Of a DNA stretch of 64,000 nucleotides, positions 1 through 10,814 are shown piece after piece. This DNA comes from Actinomycetota bacterium (GTDB lineage Bacteria > Actinomycetota > Thermoleophilia > Gaiellales > Gaiellaceae). Each line of letters begins with the position of its first letter. Position 1 is the stretch's first letter. The translations under genes were made by a program, and so were the position numbers. The notes below the pieces were generated by a model. It made no database searches, had not been told where the DNA came from, and worked only from the letters and a program-made list of their open reading frames with translations. Location: contig PLBK01000007.1 of NCBI GenBank assembly GCA_003134505.1, positions 1 through 64,000 on the forward strand, in the 5' to 3' direction.

Positions 1-570
1 ATGGCCGCGTTCATCCCCTCGCGACGCGACGCCGCAGTCAACGAGGCCGCGCTCGAGAAGGTGGCCGACGACAAGATCCGCGAGGCGAACGACGGCTTCG
101 ACGGCACCTGGGTCGCCCACCCCGATCTCGTCCCGACGGCGAAAGCCGAGTTCGACCGCGTGCTCCGCGACCGGCCGAACCAGGTCTCGAGGCTCCGCGA
201 CGACGTCTCGGTGGGCACCGCCGACCTGCTCGCCGTCTCGGAGACGCCGGGGTTCGTCAGCGAGGACGGCGTCCGGTTGAACGTGTCCGTCGGAATCCAG
301 TACATCGCCTCGTGGCTGGCGGGCGTCGGTGCGGCAGCGATCAACAACCTGATGGAGGACGCGGCGACGGCCGAAATCTCCCGCTCGCAGGTCTGGCAAT
401 GGGTGCGGCACGGCCGCGTCGAGCGGAGCCACGTCGAGCAGGTGATCGCCGACGAGCTGGAGCAGCTCGGGGAGGCCTACGCGCCCGCGGCCGACCTGTT
501 CCAGCGCGTGGCCCTCGATCCGGACTTCGTCGAGTTTCTGACACTGCCCGCGTACGAGCTGCTGCCCTGA
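1..570 (+). CDS. aceB: Malate synthase, C-terminal part (5' end outside window)
   Basis: [21 protein letters not shown]...[13 protein letters not shown] motif typical of malate synthase A; ORF open from base 1. Confidence 0.9.
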   Translation: MAAFIPSRRDAAVNEAALEKVADDKIREANDGFDGTWVAHPDLVPTAKAEFDRVLRDRPNQVSRLRDDVSVGTADLLAVSETPGFVSEDGVRLNVSVGIQYIASWLAGVGAAAINNLMEDAATAEISRSQVWQWVRHGRVERSHVEQVIADELEQLGEAYAPAADLFQRVALDPDFVEFLTLPAYELLP

Positions 571-1985
571 GCGTCCGGCTCACGCGCCGGGAGCTGCTGG
601 CCGGCGGGGCCGGAGCAGCCCTGTCGCTGCGGACGGTCGGGGCATTCGCAGCCGCGCCGAAGCGCGTCGACGTCGTCGTGATCGGCGCGGGGCTCGCCGG
701 GCTCGCCTGCGCGGACGAGCTGCAACGGGCTGGCCGCAGCGTGACAGTGCTCGAGGCGAGGAACCGGCCGGGTGGGCGCGTCTACACGGTGCGCAAGGGC
801 TTCGTCTCGGGCCAGCACGCGGAGGGAGGCGGCGAGTTCATCGATACCGGGCACACGGTCATGCGCTCCTACGTGCAGCGCTTCGGTCTCGGGCTCGAAG
901 ACCTGCGCGCGGAGCCGGACGCACACCTCGACGGCGTCGTCTACCTGGGCCAGCGGCGGCGCCTCTCGTCCGCGGTCTTCGCCGGCGCCGTCCAGACGGA
1001 GATCGACCGCTTCTGGAGCCGTGTCGCCGCTCTCGCCGCCCCGCTCGACCCGCTCGACCCGATCGCCGCCGGAGCGAAGCTCGACAACCACTCGGCGGTG
1101 TGGTTGCTCGATTCGATGCGAATCGAGGGGACGGCGCGCACGCTGCTCGAGCACCAGCTTCGCGACCGCTTCACGGTCGAGGCGGAGAACCTGTCGCTCC
1201 TCTTCCTCTGCCAGTCCGCGAAGCGCGACGCGAAGCAGCCGCCGGCCGGCGTGGCGGCGCTCCGCATCCGCGGTGGCAACGACCAGCTCCCGGCCGCGCT
1301 CTCCCATCTGATCCACGACCTCCGTCTCGTCACCCCGGCGCAGCGCATCGAGCTGCGTGCCGGCGGCGTCCGGGTCGCCGTCGACGGCGGCGAGGTCGTC
1401 GCCCGCTTCTGCGTCCTGGCGGCTCCGCTCCCTGCCGTTCGGACGCTGATCGAGTTCTCCCCCGCGTTGCCGGGGCCTCTGGGCAACGCCGTCGCGCACG
1501 TGCGCTACGGGGTGGCGACGAAGGTCATGCTGCAGTATTCGAGCCGGTTCTGGCGCAGGCGAGGAGACAGCGGCCGGATCCTGACCGACCTGACCTTCCA
1601 GACCGCCTGGGAGGCGACCAGCGGGGAGGCCGGCTCGCATGGGATTCTCACCGCGTACCCGACCGGCCGGAACGGGGTGCTCTACGCAGCCCGCTTCCCG
1701 ACGACCCGCAAGCTGCTCGCCGCGGACGAGATCGACGACGTCTATCCCGGCTCCCGCGTTCTGTTTGCACACGGCGAGGCGGCGGCCTGGCAGAACGAGG
1801 CGCCGAGCCTCGGCTCGATCGCCGCCTACGCGCCCGGGGACGTGAACCTCTACTGGAGAGCGCTGCGGCGACCGTACGGCAGGCTGTTCCTCGCGGGCGA
1901 GCACACCGACTCGTACTCGGGGACGATGGAGGGCGCCGTGCGATCGGGCCGACGGGCGGCCGCGGCCATCGGCGCGCTGCTGTGA
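567..1985 (+). CDS. Tat-exported flavin monoamine oxidase family protein
   Basis: [16 protein letters not shown] Tat-like signal, then [21 protein letters not shown]...[11 protein letters not shown] (GMGG/Rossmann FAD motif) and C-terminal [21 protein letters not shown]; start assigned to CTG overlapping the upstream stop (CTGA). Confidence 0.85.
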   Translation: MSVRLTRRELLAGGAGAALSLRTVGAFAAAPKRVDVVVIGAGLAGLACADELQRAGRSVTVLEARNRPGGRVYTVRKGFVSGQHAEGGGEFIDTGHTVMRSYVQRFGLGLEDLRAEPDAHLDGVVYLGQRRRLSSAVFAGAVQTEIDRFWSRVAALAAPLDPLDPIAAGAKLDNHSAVWLLDSMRIEGTARTLLEHQLRDRFTVEAENLSLLFLCQSAKRDAKQPPAGVAALRIRGGNDQLPAALSHLIHDLRLVTPAQRIELRAGGVRVAVDGGEVVARFCVLAAPLPAVRTLIEFSPALPGPLGNAVAHVRYGVATKVMLQYSSRFWRRRGDSGRILTDLTFQTAWEATSGEAGSHGILTAYPTGRNGVLYAARFPTTRKLLAADEIDDVYPGSRVLFAHGEAAAWQNEAPSLGSIAAYAPGDVNLYWRALRRPYGRLFLAGEHTDSYSGTMEGAVRSGRRAAAAIGALL

Positions 1986-2007
1986 GCTCACCTCGGCGCC
2001 GAGCCGG

Positions 2008-2736
2008 TCAGACGGGGTGGCGCATCCAGACGTTCGGCTCCACGTAGCGGCCGAGGTCTCGCTCGCGGTCGACCTCGACGGGGACGAGAGCGCCCTCGAC
2101 AACGTACGGACCGCTGTCCGGAAACGTCATGCCGGTCCACGCCTCCCACTCGGCGACGGAGCCGTAGACGACCAGCGAGCTCGGGCAGACGCCGACGATC
2201 TCCGCACCGAGCCGCTCGTGGAGGCGAAGCCACGGATCGAACAGCTCACCGTCGTCGCGGCGCCAGGTCAGGTAGCGCTCGATCGGCGTCAGCGGATAGA
2301 GGGGCTTGAGCGTCGGCCGCACCGGCGCGACGAGCGCGTCGAGCCCGTGGCGCCCCGCGACGTCCCGCATGCCCTCGATGATCAACCTGCTGAGGCCGCG
2401 TCCCTGGGCGGACGGAGCGACGACGGCGACGAGCGCCGAGAGAGTCGTCACCTCACCCCCCTCCTCGTAGGCGCGGCGAAGGACCCCGTCGACCCCGTCG
2501 GGCAGGTCCGCGGGCGATCCGTCCCAGCGGAACGGGGTCGTCTGCCCCTTGCCGAGGATCGTGTCGGCCGCTTCGTCGTAGAGAACGAGCTGGTACTCGG
2601 GGAAGCGGCCGCTCGCGAACGTGGGCCAGTAACGCGTCGTGACGTCTCCGTGCTGCATGAACTCCGGAAAGGCGTCCTCGAGCTCACCCAGCCGGGCCGC
2701 GAGGTCGGGCCGTTCGGCGAAGGTCGCGACGAGCAT
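2008..2736 (-). CDS. GNAT family N-acetyltransferase
   Basis: ALVAVVAPSAQGRGLSRLIIEGM acetyl-CoA binding motif. Confidence 0.7.
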   Translation of the reverse strand: MLVATFAERPDLAARLGELEDAFPEFMQHGDVTTRYWPTFASGRFPEYQLVLYDEAADTILGKGQTTPFRWDGSPADLPDGVDGVLRRAYEEGGEVTTLSALVAVVAPSAQGRGLSRLIIEGMRDVAGRHGLDALVAPVRPTLKPLYPLTPIERYLTWRRDDGELFDPWLRLHERLGAEIVGVCPSSLVVYGSVAEWEAWTGMTFPDSGPYVVEGALVPVEVDRERDLGRYVEPNVWMRHPV

Positions 2737-2850
2737 CGCCGAAGCCTAGAGCGCGTGCCCGGTGGCGACCGCCGGAGGGGTAGGAGATACTCCCTCGAAC
2801 GAGAACACGCGGCAGGCATGGCGGGAACGAAGGAACGAGAGGAGTTCGAG

Positions 2851-4347
2851 ATGCTGGTCGGCCGGTCGGTGCGTGGAGCGCCGCTGTTGCTGTTGGCGGG
2901 CTTGGTTTCGGTAATGGTGCTGGCGTTCGGGTCGGGAGCGGCTTCGGCATCGACGACGGTGAACTGTGACTTGCCGGGTGGTGCCGCGGCGTTCCAGGCG
3001 GCGCTGACGGTGCCGGGCACGGTGTTCGTAAGTGGCACGTGCGACGGCACGTTCACGGTGTCGGCGAGCGTGACGGTTACGGGCTCACCGAGTGCGACGT
3101 TGGACGGCCAGGGGGCAGGCAGCACGCTCAAGATCTTCCCGGGCCACACAGTGACGCTGAACAACCTGACGGTGACGGGCGGCAACTCGCCCGACGTGGG
3201 CGGGGGGATCGGGAGCATCAAGAGCACGCTCACGTTGAACAACTGTCTGGTGACGGGAAACACGGCCGCGGACGCCGGTGGCGGGATCGTCAGCGGGGCC
3301 CCTCCGGGTCCTCCCGGCGGGATGCTGACCCTGAACTCGACCCGGGTGACGGATAACGTCGTTCTTGCCGTCCCCGGCAACGGCGGTGGTGGCGGCATCC
3401 TCAACCACAACGGCACGGCGGTGCTGAACAACAGCGTCGTGAGCGGCAATTCTGCCCAGGGCGGGGGCGGGATCGCGAACGGCAACGGGGGTAGCGCCGG
3501 TGCAGGCGGCACGATGACGATCACGGGCAGCGCTGTGTCGGGCAACGTCGCGACAGGTGGGCCGCCCGGGGGTGCAGGCGGGATCGCGAACGGTGGCACG
3601 CTGACATTGACGAACAGCACGGTGTCGGGGAATCAGGCCGTGGGCGGGCCTGGCGGCGGCATCCTCAATCATGGTGTGGCGACGATCAGCAGCAGCCTGG
3701 TGAGCGGCAACGCGGCCCCGGACGACAACCTCGGTGACCAGGGCATCGGAGGAGGGATCGTCAACCTGAATTTCGGGGTCAACGGCACCGGTGTGATGTC
3801 GATCATCAACAGTCAGGTGACGAGGAACCAGGCCGGAGCTGGCGGCGGGATCGCCACCGGCGACGCCGGAGGCGACAGCTCTCTGACGGTGTCCGGATCA
3901 ACCGTGTCGTTTAACAGCGTCAGCGGCCCGCAGTCGTTCGGTGGAGGCATCGGCCAAATAGCCTCGGCGGACACCGCCAACATCACCATCACCGGATCGA
4001 TCCTGGTCGGCAACCTGGCCCGGCAGGGGCTCGGTGGCGCAATCGGCAACCTCAGCACAGGTGGGTCGGCGAACGTCTCGATCGCCTCGACCACGATCGG
4101 ATCGACCAGGTTGAGCCCCCCGTACACGCTCAACCCCAACCAGGCGCAGTTCGGAGGCGGCATCTTCAACGGGGCTTTCGCCGGGCCGGCCAGCGTCTCC
4201 CTGAGTACGGGCACGGTTGTCGTCGGAAACAAGGCGTCGGCCGACGGCGGCGGCATCTTCAACGCCGACGGGGCCACGCTGCTCAGCTCGGGCGCACTGG
4301 TGCTCCTCAACCACCCGGACAACATCGTCAACGACCCCACCTTCTAG
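2851..4347 (+). CDS. Secreted right-handed beta-helix / polymorphic-repeat protein
   Basis: Signal peptide followed by repeated LTLNNCLVTGNTA..GGGI / NSTVSGNQA..GGGI units; AGGAG about 8 nt upstream of ATG 2851. Confidence 0.8.
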   Translation: MLVGRSVRGAPLLLLAGLVSVMVLAFGSGAASASTTVNCDLPGGAAAFQAALTVPGTVFVSGTCDGTFTVSASVTVTGSPSATLDGQGAGSTLKIFPGHTVTLNNLTVTGGNSPDVGGGIGSIKSTLTLNNCLVTGNTAADAGGGIVSGAPPGPPGGMLTLNSTRVTDNVVLAVPGNGGGGGILNHNGTAVLNNSVVSGNSAQGGGGIANGNGGSAGAGGTMTITGSAVSGNVATGGPPGGAGGIANGGTLTLTNSTVSGNQAVGGPGGGILNHGVATISSSLVSGNAAPDDNLGDQGIGGGIVNLNFGVNGTGVMSIINSQVTRNQAGAGGGIATGDAGGDSSLTVSGSTVSFNSVSGPQSFGGGIGQIASADTANITITGSILVGNLARQGLGGAIGNLSTGGSANVSIASTTIGSTRLSPPYTLNPNQAQFGGGIFNGAFAGPASVSLSTGTVVVGNKASADGGGIFNADGATLLSSGALVLLNHPDNIVNDPTF

Positions 4348-4421
4348 ACCGCGACGCAGCAAACTCGCCTCGGGCCGGCCCTGGTCGCCGGCCCGAGGTG
4401 GCGACCGCGTACGATCCACCC

Positions 4422-4922
4422 GTGGACACCTTCCTCGCCGTCACGAGCAAGCGCGACACGCGGAGCTATGCGGATCGGTCGATCCCCAACGACGTGATCG
4501 AACGCATTCTCGATGCCGGTCGCGTCGCGGGCAGTGCCCGCAACCGCCAGCCCTGGCGCTTCCTCGTCGTCGAGACCCCCGAGCGGCGTGAGCGGCTCGC
4601 CGAGGCGGTCTACGCGCCCGACAACGTGCTCGGGGCGCGGCTCGTCGTCGCGATCCAGTCGTCGTCGGCGATGGACGTCGGTCGCTGCATGCAGAACATG
4701 ATGCTGGCGGCCTGGAACGACGGCGTCGCCTCCTGCCCGAACGGGATCTCGGACGCCGAGCAAGCCCTCGCGGCCCTGGGCCTCGGCGAGGACGAGCCCG
4801 TCGCCACGGTGCTGACGTTCGGCTACCCGGCCCGCGAGCGAGATCCTGAAAGCCGCCCGCCCGAGGAGTGGAGCGCCCGCGCCGATCGTAAGCCCCTCGA
4901 CGAGCTCGTCGAGCGCATTTAG
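4422..4922 (+). CDS. Nitroreductase family protein
   Basis: DTFLAVTSKRDTRSYADRSIPNDVIERILDAGRVAGSARNRQPWRFLVV; leaderless-type GTG 6 nt after TACGAT. Confidence 0.85.
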   Translation: MDTFLAVTSKRDTRSYADRSIPNDVIERILDAGRVAGSARNRQPWRFLVVETPERRERLAEAVYAPDNVLGARLVVAIQSSSAMDVGRCMQNMMLAAWNDGVASCPNGISDAEQALAALGLGEDEPVATVLTFGYPARERDPESRPPEEWSARADRKPLDELVERI

Positions 4923-5887
4923 CCGATCGCGAGCAGGACCTTGCCGAAGTGGTCCGCGGTGAGCCGCTCGTACCCTGACTCGGCCTCGGCCAGCGGGCGC
5001 ACGCTGTCGATCACCGGGCCCCACGACCCTTGCTGCACCGTCTCCAGAAAGGCACCGAACTGGCGCGGCGAGGCGCCCGTCGTGCCCAGGATCGACAGGT
5101 AGTTGAGATAGACGAAGCGCACGTCGAGCTCGACCATTGCGCCGCCTGTTCCGCCGAAGACGACGAGCCGGCCGCCTCGGCGGAGGGCGCGCAGGGAGTC
5201 CGGCCAGGTCGAGCCGACCGAGTCGACGACGAGGTCGACGCCGTCCGGTACCAGCTCGCGCACGGCTGCCGCCCAGTCGCCCTCGGTGTAGAGGACGCCG
5301 CCGTCGGCGCCGAGCTCGCGCGAGCGCTCGATCTTCTCCTCGCTCGAGGACGTGACCAGCACGCGGGCTCCGGCCTGCGCGGCGAGCGCGATCGCGAACG
5401 TGGACGCGCCGCTGCCGGCGCCGAGCACGAGCACCGTCTCGCCGGCGGCGAGCCGGCCGACCGGAAAGAGCGCCCGGAAGGCCGTCATCCCCGCCACGGG
5501 TAACGATGCGGCCTCCTCGAAGGAGAGCCGCGCCGGCTTCGGAAAGACGTTCTCCTCGGGGACGGCGACCAGCTCGGCGAAGGTGCCGTCGAGCGGCCCG
5601 CCGAGCCAGCGAAGCGCGGCGGGAAGATCGTCGCTCGGCCCCCAGCCGACACCGGGATAGAGGACGACGTCCTCGCCCGTGTCGCGGCGCACGCCGGCGC
5701 CGTCGTGACCGGCGACGAACGGCTTGGGGAAGTCGTACGCCGGGCCGGGCGGGTTGCGGACGAGGATGTCTCGCCGGTTCAGCGCGGCGGCCCGGAGCTC
5801 GACGAGGACGTCGCCCGGGCCGGCAACGGGGTCGGGCGCCTCCTCGTAGCGCCCTTCACCGCCTTCGTGGATCCGAAACGCCTGCAT
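4919..5887 (-). CDS. Zinc-binding dehydrogenase / quinone oxidoreductase (MDR family)
   Basis: MQAFRIHEGGEGRYEEAPDPVAGPGDVLVELRAAALNRRDILVR...VLVLGAGSGASTFAIALAAQAGARV. Confidence 0.85.
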   Translation of the reverse strand: MQAFRIHEGGEGRYEEAPDPVAGPGDVLVELRAAALNRRDILVRNPPGPAYDFPKPFVAGHDGAGVRRDTGEDVVLYPGVGWGPSDDLPAALRWLGGPLDGTFAELVAVPEENVFPKPARLSFEEAASLPVAGMTAFRALFPVGRLAAGETVLVLGAGSGASTFAIALAAQAGARVLVTSSSEEKIERSRELGADGGVLYTEGDWAAAVRELVPDGVDLVVDSVGSTWPDSLRALRRGGRLVVFGGTGGAMVELDVRFVYLNYLSILGTTGASPRQFGAFLETVQQGSWGPVIDSVRPLAEAESGYERLTADHFGKVLLAIG

Positions 5888-6291
5888 CAGGAACCTCCTC
5901 GCAGCGACCGCCAGGGCTCCTCGCCGGCAACGTCCTCCACCTCGTAGCCCGCCTCGCCGACGCAGGGCGAGAGGACGGCGACGATCTTCGCCGGCTCCTC
6001 GCCCACGTTGAAGGAAGCGTGTACGACGGCGGCCGGGATCACGACGGCGTCGCCGGGGCCGAGCATGCGTTGCTCGCGCTCGACCCACTGCTCGATCTGC
6101 CCTTCGAGCACGTAGATCACCTCTTCCTGGTTCGGATGCCGGTGGAAGTCGTGGAACTTGCCGGGGAGGAAGATGGCCTCGACACCCATGATCCGCTCGG
6201 CCCCGTCCGCCGGGGACGAGAACGGCGCGAACACGCCCCAGTCGTGCTGCTGCCGCTCGATCTCGCCCGCCGGCTTGAAGACCCCGGCCAT
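5887..6291 (-). CDS. Cupin domain protein
   Basis: FHRHPNQEEVIYVLEGQIEQWVEREQRMLGPGDAVVIPAAVVHASFN cupin motifs. Confidence 0.85.
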   Translation of the reverse strand: MAGVFKPAGEIERQQHDWGVFAPFSSPADGAERIMGVEAIFLPGKFHDFHRHPNQEEVIYVLEGQIEQWVEREQRMLGPGDAVVIPAAVVHASFNVGEEPAKIVAVLSPCVGEAGYEVEDVAGEEPWRSLRGGS

Positions 6292-7118
6292 CACACGCCC
6301 ACCGGGATCGCCTTGAACCGCTTCATGTTCTCGGTCATCGCCACCTCCGTCGGGAGCCGCTCCATCGACGACGCTCCGAAGAAGCCGACCACGCCGGTCG
6401 TCCGCTCGAGCACGTAGGCCGCGTCCTCGGGACCTGCGATCGGGCCGCCGTGGCAGAGGACGAGGATCTCCGGGTTGACCTCCCTGGCCGCGTCGTGCAT
6501 GGCCTGGACGAGCTCGACCGACTGGTCGAGGGTCTTCGCCGACTGCGCCCCGATCGTGCCCTTCGTCGTCAGGCCCATGTGCGGGACGATCACGTCCGCG
6601 CCGGCCCCGGCCATCGCCCGGGCCTCCTCCGGGGTGAACACGTACGGGCAGGTGAGCAGGTCGAGCCCATGTCCGACCCGGATCATCTCGACCTCGAGCC
6701 CGTAGCCCATGCCGGTCTCCTCGAATCCCTGCCGGATCGTCCCGTCGAAGAGCCCCACGGTGGGGAAGTTCTGCACGCCGGAGAAGCCGATCCGCTTGAG
6801 CTCCTCGAGGAAGACGGGCATCAGCCTGAACGGGTCGGTGCCGCACACGCCGGCGAGCACGGGCGTCTCGCGGACGATCGGCAGCACCTCGCGGGCCATG
6901 TCGACGACGATCGCGTTCGCGTCGCCGTAGGGCATCAGCCCCGCCAGCGAGCCGCGGCCCGCCATCCGGTAGCGGCCAGAGTTGTAGATGATGATCAGGT
7001 CGCCGCCGCCGGCCTCGGCGCACTTCGCCGACAGGCCCGTGCCCGCGCCGGCGCCGATGATCGGCCTGCCCGCGGCGACCTGCGCCCGCAGCCGGGCGAG
7101 CGCCTCGTCGCGTGTCAT
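6291..7118 (-). CDS. Phosphoenolpyruvate hydrolase family TIM-barrel protein
   Basis: [51 protein letters not shown] family signature. Confidence 0.8.
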   Translation of the reverse strand: MTRDEALARLRAQVAAGRPIIGAGAGTGLSAKCAEAGGGDLIIIYNSGRYRMAGRGSLAGLMPYGDANAIVVDMAREVLPIVRETPVLAGVCGTDPFRLMPVFLEELKRIGFSGVQNFPTVGLFDGTIRQGFEETGMGYGLEVEMIRVGHGLDLLTCPYVFTPEEARAMAGAGADVIVPHMGLTTKGTIGAQSAKTLDQSVELVQAMHDAAREVNPEILVLCHGGPIAGPEDAAYVLERTTGVVGFFGASSMERLPTEVAMTENMKRFKAIPVGV

Positions 7119-8341
7119 CTCCCCTCCCTAATCATCTCGTCGAGCCTGTCCGCCATCGCCAGCGCGAACCGCTCGTCGTTCACGTCCATGTCCAGCTCGT
7201 GCACCTCGACGTTCGGCCCGAGCGTCTCGTGCAGGCCCTCGAGCAGCGCCGCGTCGGCATCGGCGTCATGGAACGGCTGGCCCTCGACGGCGATCATCGA
7301 GACGCCGCGGAGCGGGATATAGAGCGCCGTCGGCCCCGTCGCGCCCGAGAGCTTGCGCCCGACCCGCCGGCCGAGCTCACGACACTCGTCCGGCGTCGTG
7401 CGCATGAGCGTGATCGTCGGGTTGTGCACGTACAGGTTCCGGTCGTGGAAGCGCTCGGGCACCGATTCCTTCGGCCCGAAGTTGACCATGTCGAGCGCGC
7501 CGAGCGAGACGACCTGCGGCAGGCCGAGCGTCCCTGCCGCCTGGAGCCGCCCCGGATACGCAGCCAGCACGCCGCCGACCAGCTCGTCGGCGAGCTCGGT
7601 CGTGGTCGCGTCGAGCGATCCGGTGATGAAGCCGGCGCGCATGAGCTCCTCCATCGACTCGCCGCCGGTGCCGGTCTGGTGGAAGACGAGCACCTCGTAG
7701 CCGAGCTCCTCGAGCCGCCCCCGCGCACGCGTCACGCACGGCGTCGTCACGCCGAACATCGAGGCCGTGATCAGCGGCTTCGCCTCCGCGAGCGGCGGCA
7801 TCTGCGCCTTGACCATTCCGACGATCGCCCCGGCGGCGTTGGTGAGGATCCGCGCCGAGATCTGGTTGATGCCGGCGATGTCGACGACCGAGTAGGTCAT
7901 CGTCACGTCCGAGGCGCCCATGTACGGCCGCGTGTCCCCGGAGGCCACGGTCGAGACGATCAGCTTGGGCACGCCGACCGGCAGGCCGCGCATCGCGATG
8001 CCGGCGATCGAGGAGTTCCCGGAGCCGCCGACCGAGACGATCCCGTCGAGCCGCCCCTCGTCGTGCAGCCGCTTCACGACCGCGGCCGCACCCTCCGCCA
8101 TCGCCGAGACGGCCACGCCACGATCGCCCGCTGCGGCGAGCGCGTCCGCGTCCGCCCCGGCCGCGGCGGCCACCTCCTGCCTCGACACGTCCGGCTCGAG
8201 CCCTTCCGGTCCGATTTGGGGCTCGAACACGCCGGCGTCGACGAGCAGGCAGTCGACGCCCTGCTCGCGCACGCGGTCCCGCAGGTACGCGTACTCGTGG
8301 CCCTTCGTGTCCAGCGTGCCGAGCAGGACGACGGTCGGCAT
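7115..8341 (-). CDS. Tm-1-like ATP-binding domain protein (UPF0261)
   Basis: [39 protein letters not shown]...[11 protein letters not shown]. Confidence 0.85.
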   Translation of the reverse strand: MPTVVLLGTLDTKGHEYAYLRDRVREQGVDCLLVDAGVFEPQIGPEGLEPDVSRQEVAAAAGADADALAAAGDRGVAVSAMAEGAAAVVKRLHDEGRLDGIVSVGGSGNSSIAGIAMRGLPVGVPKLIVSTVASGDTRPYMGASDVTMTYSVVDIAGINQISARILTNAAGAIVGMVKAQMPPLAEAKPLITASMFGVTTPCVTRARGRLEELGYEVLVFHQTGTGGESMEELMRAGFITGSLDATTTELADELVGGVLAAYPGRLQAAGTLGLPQVVSLGALDMVNFGPKESVPERFHDRNLYVHNPTITLMRTTPDECRELGRRVGRKLSGATGPTALYIPLRGVSMIAVEGQPFHDADADAALLEGLHETLGPNVEVHELDMDVNDERFALAMADRLDEMIREGR

Positions 8342-9273
8342 CAGTACCCCTTCGCCTTCGACTTAACCGGCGCGCGGACGGGATTCCAGACCGGACTGGA
8401 GTCGTTGTCCTTGCCGTTCGTGACCACCTTCTCGGAGCCTCCCACGGTGGCGATGACGATGGCGCCGTTCCTGTCGAAGGCGATCATCTTCCCGTCGGGC
8501 GACCAGGCGGGAGAGAACGCGTCGACGGAGGCGCCGCTGATCAACCGCAGGCCGATCCCGCTCACCCCGATGGAGTAGATCGCGAATGTCCCGCCGCGCG
8601 CGTCGCTCGAGAACGCCAGCCGCGTGCTGTCCGGCGACCAGGCCGGCCCGCCGACGGAGGCCCCGAGCGCGGTGATCTCGTGGGCGCCCGAGCCGTCGGG
8701 ATGGACGAGCCAGAGCTCACGCGTGGGGGTGTTGAGCGTGACGCGCACGAAGGCGATCCAGCGTCCGTCCGGCGACCAGGCGGGATCGCTCTCGGCGGCC
8801 GTCCCGTGTGTGATCCGGTGCGGGTTCCTGCCGTCGGCGCCCATCACGAAGATCGCCCCGGTCTTCCCGCGCACGAACGCGATGCGTCTCCCGTCGGGCG
8901 ACCAGGTCGGGTGCGAGTCCTCGGATGTGCCGACGGTCAGGTCCCGGACGTTCTTGCCGTCGGCGTCCATGACGAAGATCTGGAGGCTTCCGTTGCGGGC
9001 GCTCGCGAACGCGATCGACCGTCCGTCGCGCGACCACGCCGGATCCTGCTCGTAGTCGAGCCCCTGCGGCGCCGACGCGTTGCCACTCGAGCCGTTCGTG
9101 AGCCGCTGCTGGCGGCTGCCGTCGGCGTTCATCGCGTAGATGTCGTACACCCCGCTGCGGGTCGAGACGAAGATCAGGTCGGGACGGGGCTTCCCGGAGC
9201 CGCCGCCGCACCCCGCGACGGCGAGCGCCGCGCACGCGGCGAGCACCGCGACGGACGTGAAGCGGGACGCCAT
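8341..9273 (-). CDS. TolB-like WD40/PD40 beta-propeller lipoprotein
   Basis: Lipobox-like AVAGCGGG; repeated DPAWSPDGRWIAFVR units. Confidence 0.85.
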   Translation of the reverse strand: MASRFTSVAVLAACAALAVAGCGGGSGKPRPDLIFVSTRSGVYDIYAMNADGSRQQRLTNGSSGNASAPQGLDYEQDPAWSRDGRSIAFASARNGSLQIFVMDADGKNVRDLTVGTSEDSHPTWSPDGRRIAFVRGKTGAIFVMGADGRNPHRITHGTAAESDPAWSPDGRWIAFVRVTLNTPTRELWLVHPDGSGAHEITALGASVGGPAWSPDSTRLAFSSDARGGTFAIYSIGVSGIGLRLISGASVDAFSPAWSPDGKMIAFDRNGAIVIATVGGSEKVVTNGKDNDSSPVWNPVRAPVKSKAKGY

Positions 9274-9276
9274 GAC

Positions 9277-10010
<734 letters not shown>

Positions 10011-10011
<1 letters not shown>

Positions 10012-10802
10012 CAGCCCTCCGCCGTTCGGTGGCCGCTGCCGAGGTAGAGGTCGTGCACGAGCTGGTTCGCCCGGATCTCGTCCGGCGTGCCTTCGACGAT
10101 GACGCGGCCGTCGTGCATCATCGTCACCTGCTCCGCGACGCGCAACGCCACGTCCATGTCGTGCTCGATCAGGATCAGCGTGATCTCGCGGTCGAGATTG
10201 AGCAGGAGCTCCGTGAGCAAGGTCCGTTCGCCGCGCGAAAGCCCCGAGCAGGGCTCGTCGAGCATCAGCATCCGCGGCCGAGCTGCAAGCGCCATGGCCA
10301 GTGCGACCTGGCGGTGCTCGCCGTGGGAGAGCGAGCCGACGAGCTCGCCGAGCTTGCCCGCGATCGCCGCGCGACCCGCCGCCGCCCGCGCGCGTTCCCG
10401 GATCTCGGCGTCCCGCCTCCGGAGCTTCACCGGCCGGAGATGCCCGCCCTCCACGCCGACGATGGAGAGATAGATGTTGTCCTCGACGGACAGCCCGAGG
10501 AAGAGCCGGCTCTGCTGATAGGTCCGGGCGAGGCCGAGCTTGGCGCGATGGCGGGCCGGGAGGACGGTCACGTCCCGCCCGAGCAGCTCGACCGTGCCCG
10601 ACGTGGCCTGGAAGTCGCCCGCGATGACGTTGAAGAGCGTGGTCTTCCCGGCCCCGTTCGGGCCGAGGATGGCGCGGCGCTCGCCGTGCGCGACGTCGAG
10701 ATCGACCTCGCGCACGGCGTGGAGCCCGCCGAAGCGCCGGCCGACCCCTCGTAGCGAGAGGGCCGGCCGGGCGCTTTCAGGTTGCGGTGCTGCTTCGGTT
10801 AC
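10011..10802 (-). CDS. livG: Branched-chain amino acid ABC transporter ATP-binding protein LivG; probable non-canonical GTA start (first GTG is at 10715)
   Basis: ILGPNGAGKTTLFNVIAGD Walker A; in-frame upstream residues VTEAAPQPESARPALSLRGVGRRFGGLHAV match the conserved LivG N-terminus but contain no ATG/GTG/TTG/CTG. Confidence 0.8.
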
Positions 10803-10814
10803 TTGCTTCCGTCC

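Noticed and set aside
477-2102. 541-aa minus-strand ORF
   Set aside because: Shadow ORF antisense to amine oxidase; no recognisable domain.
2017-2850. N-terminal extension of the beta-helix protein ORF
   Set aside because: Antisense to GNAT gene; proper SD and signal peptide place the start at 2851.
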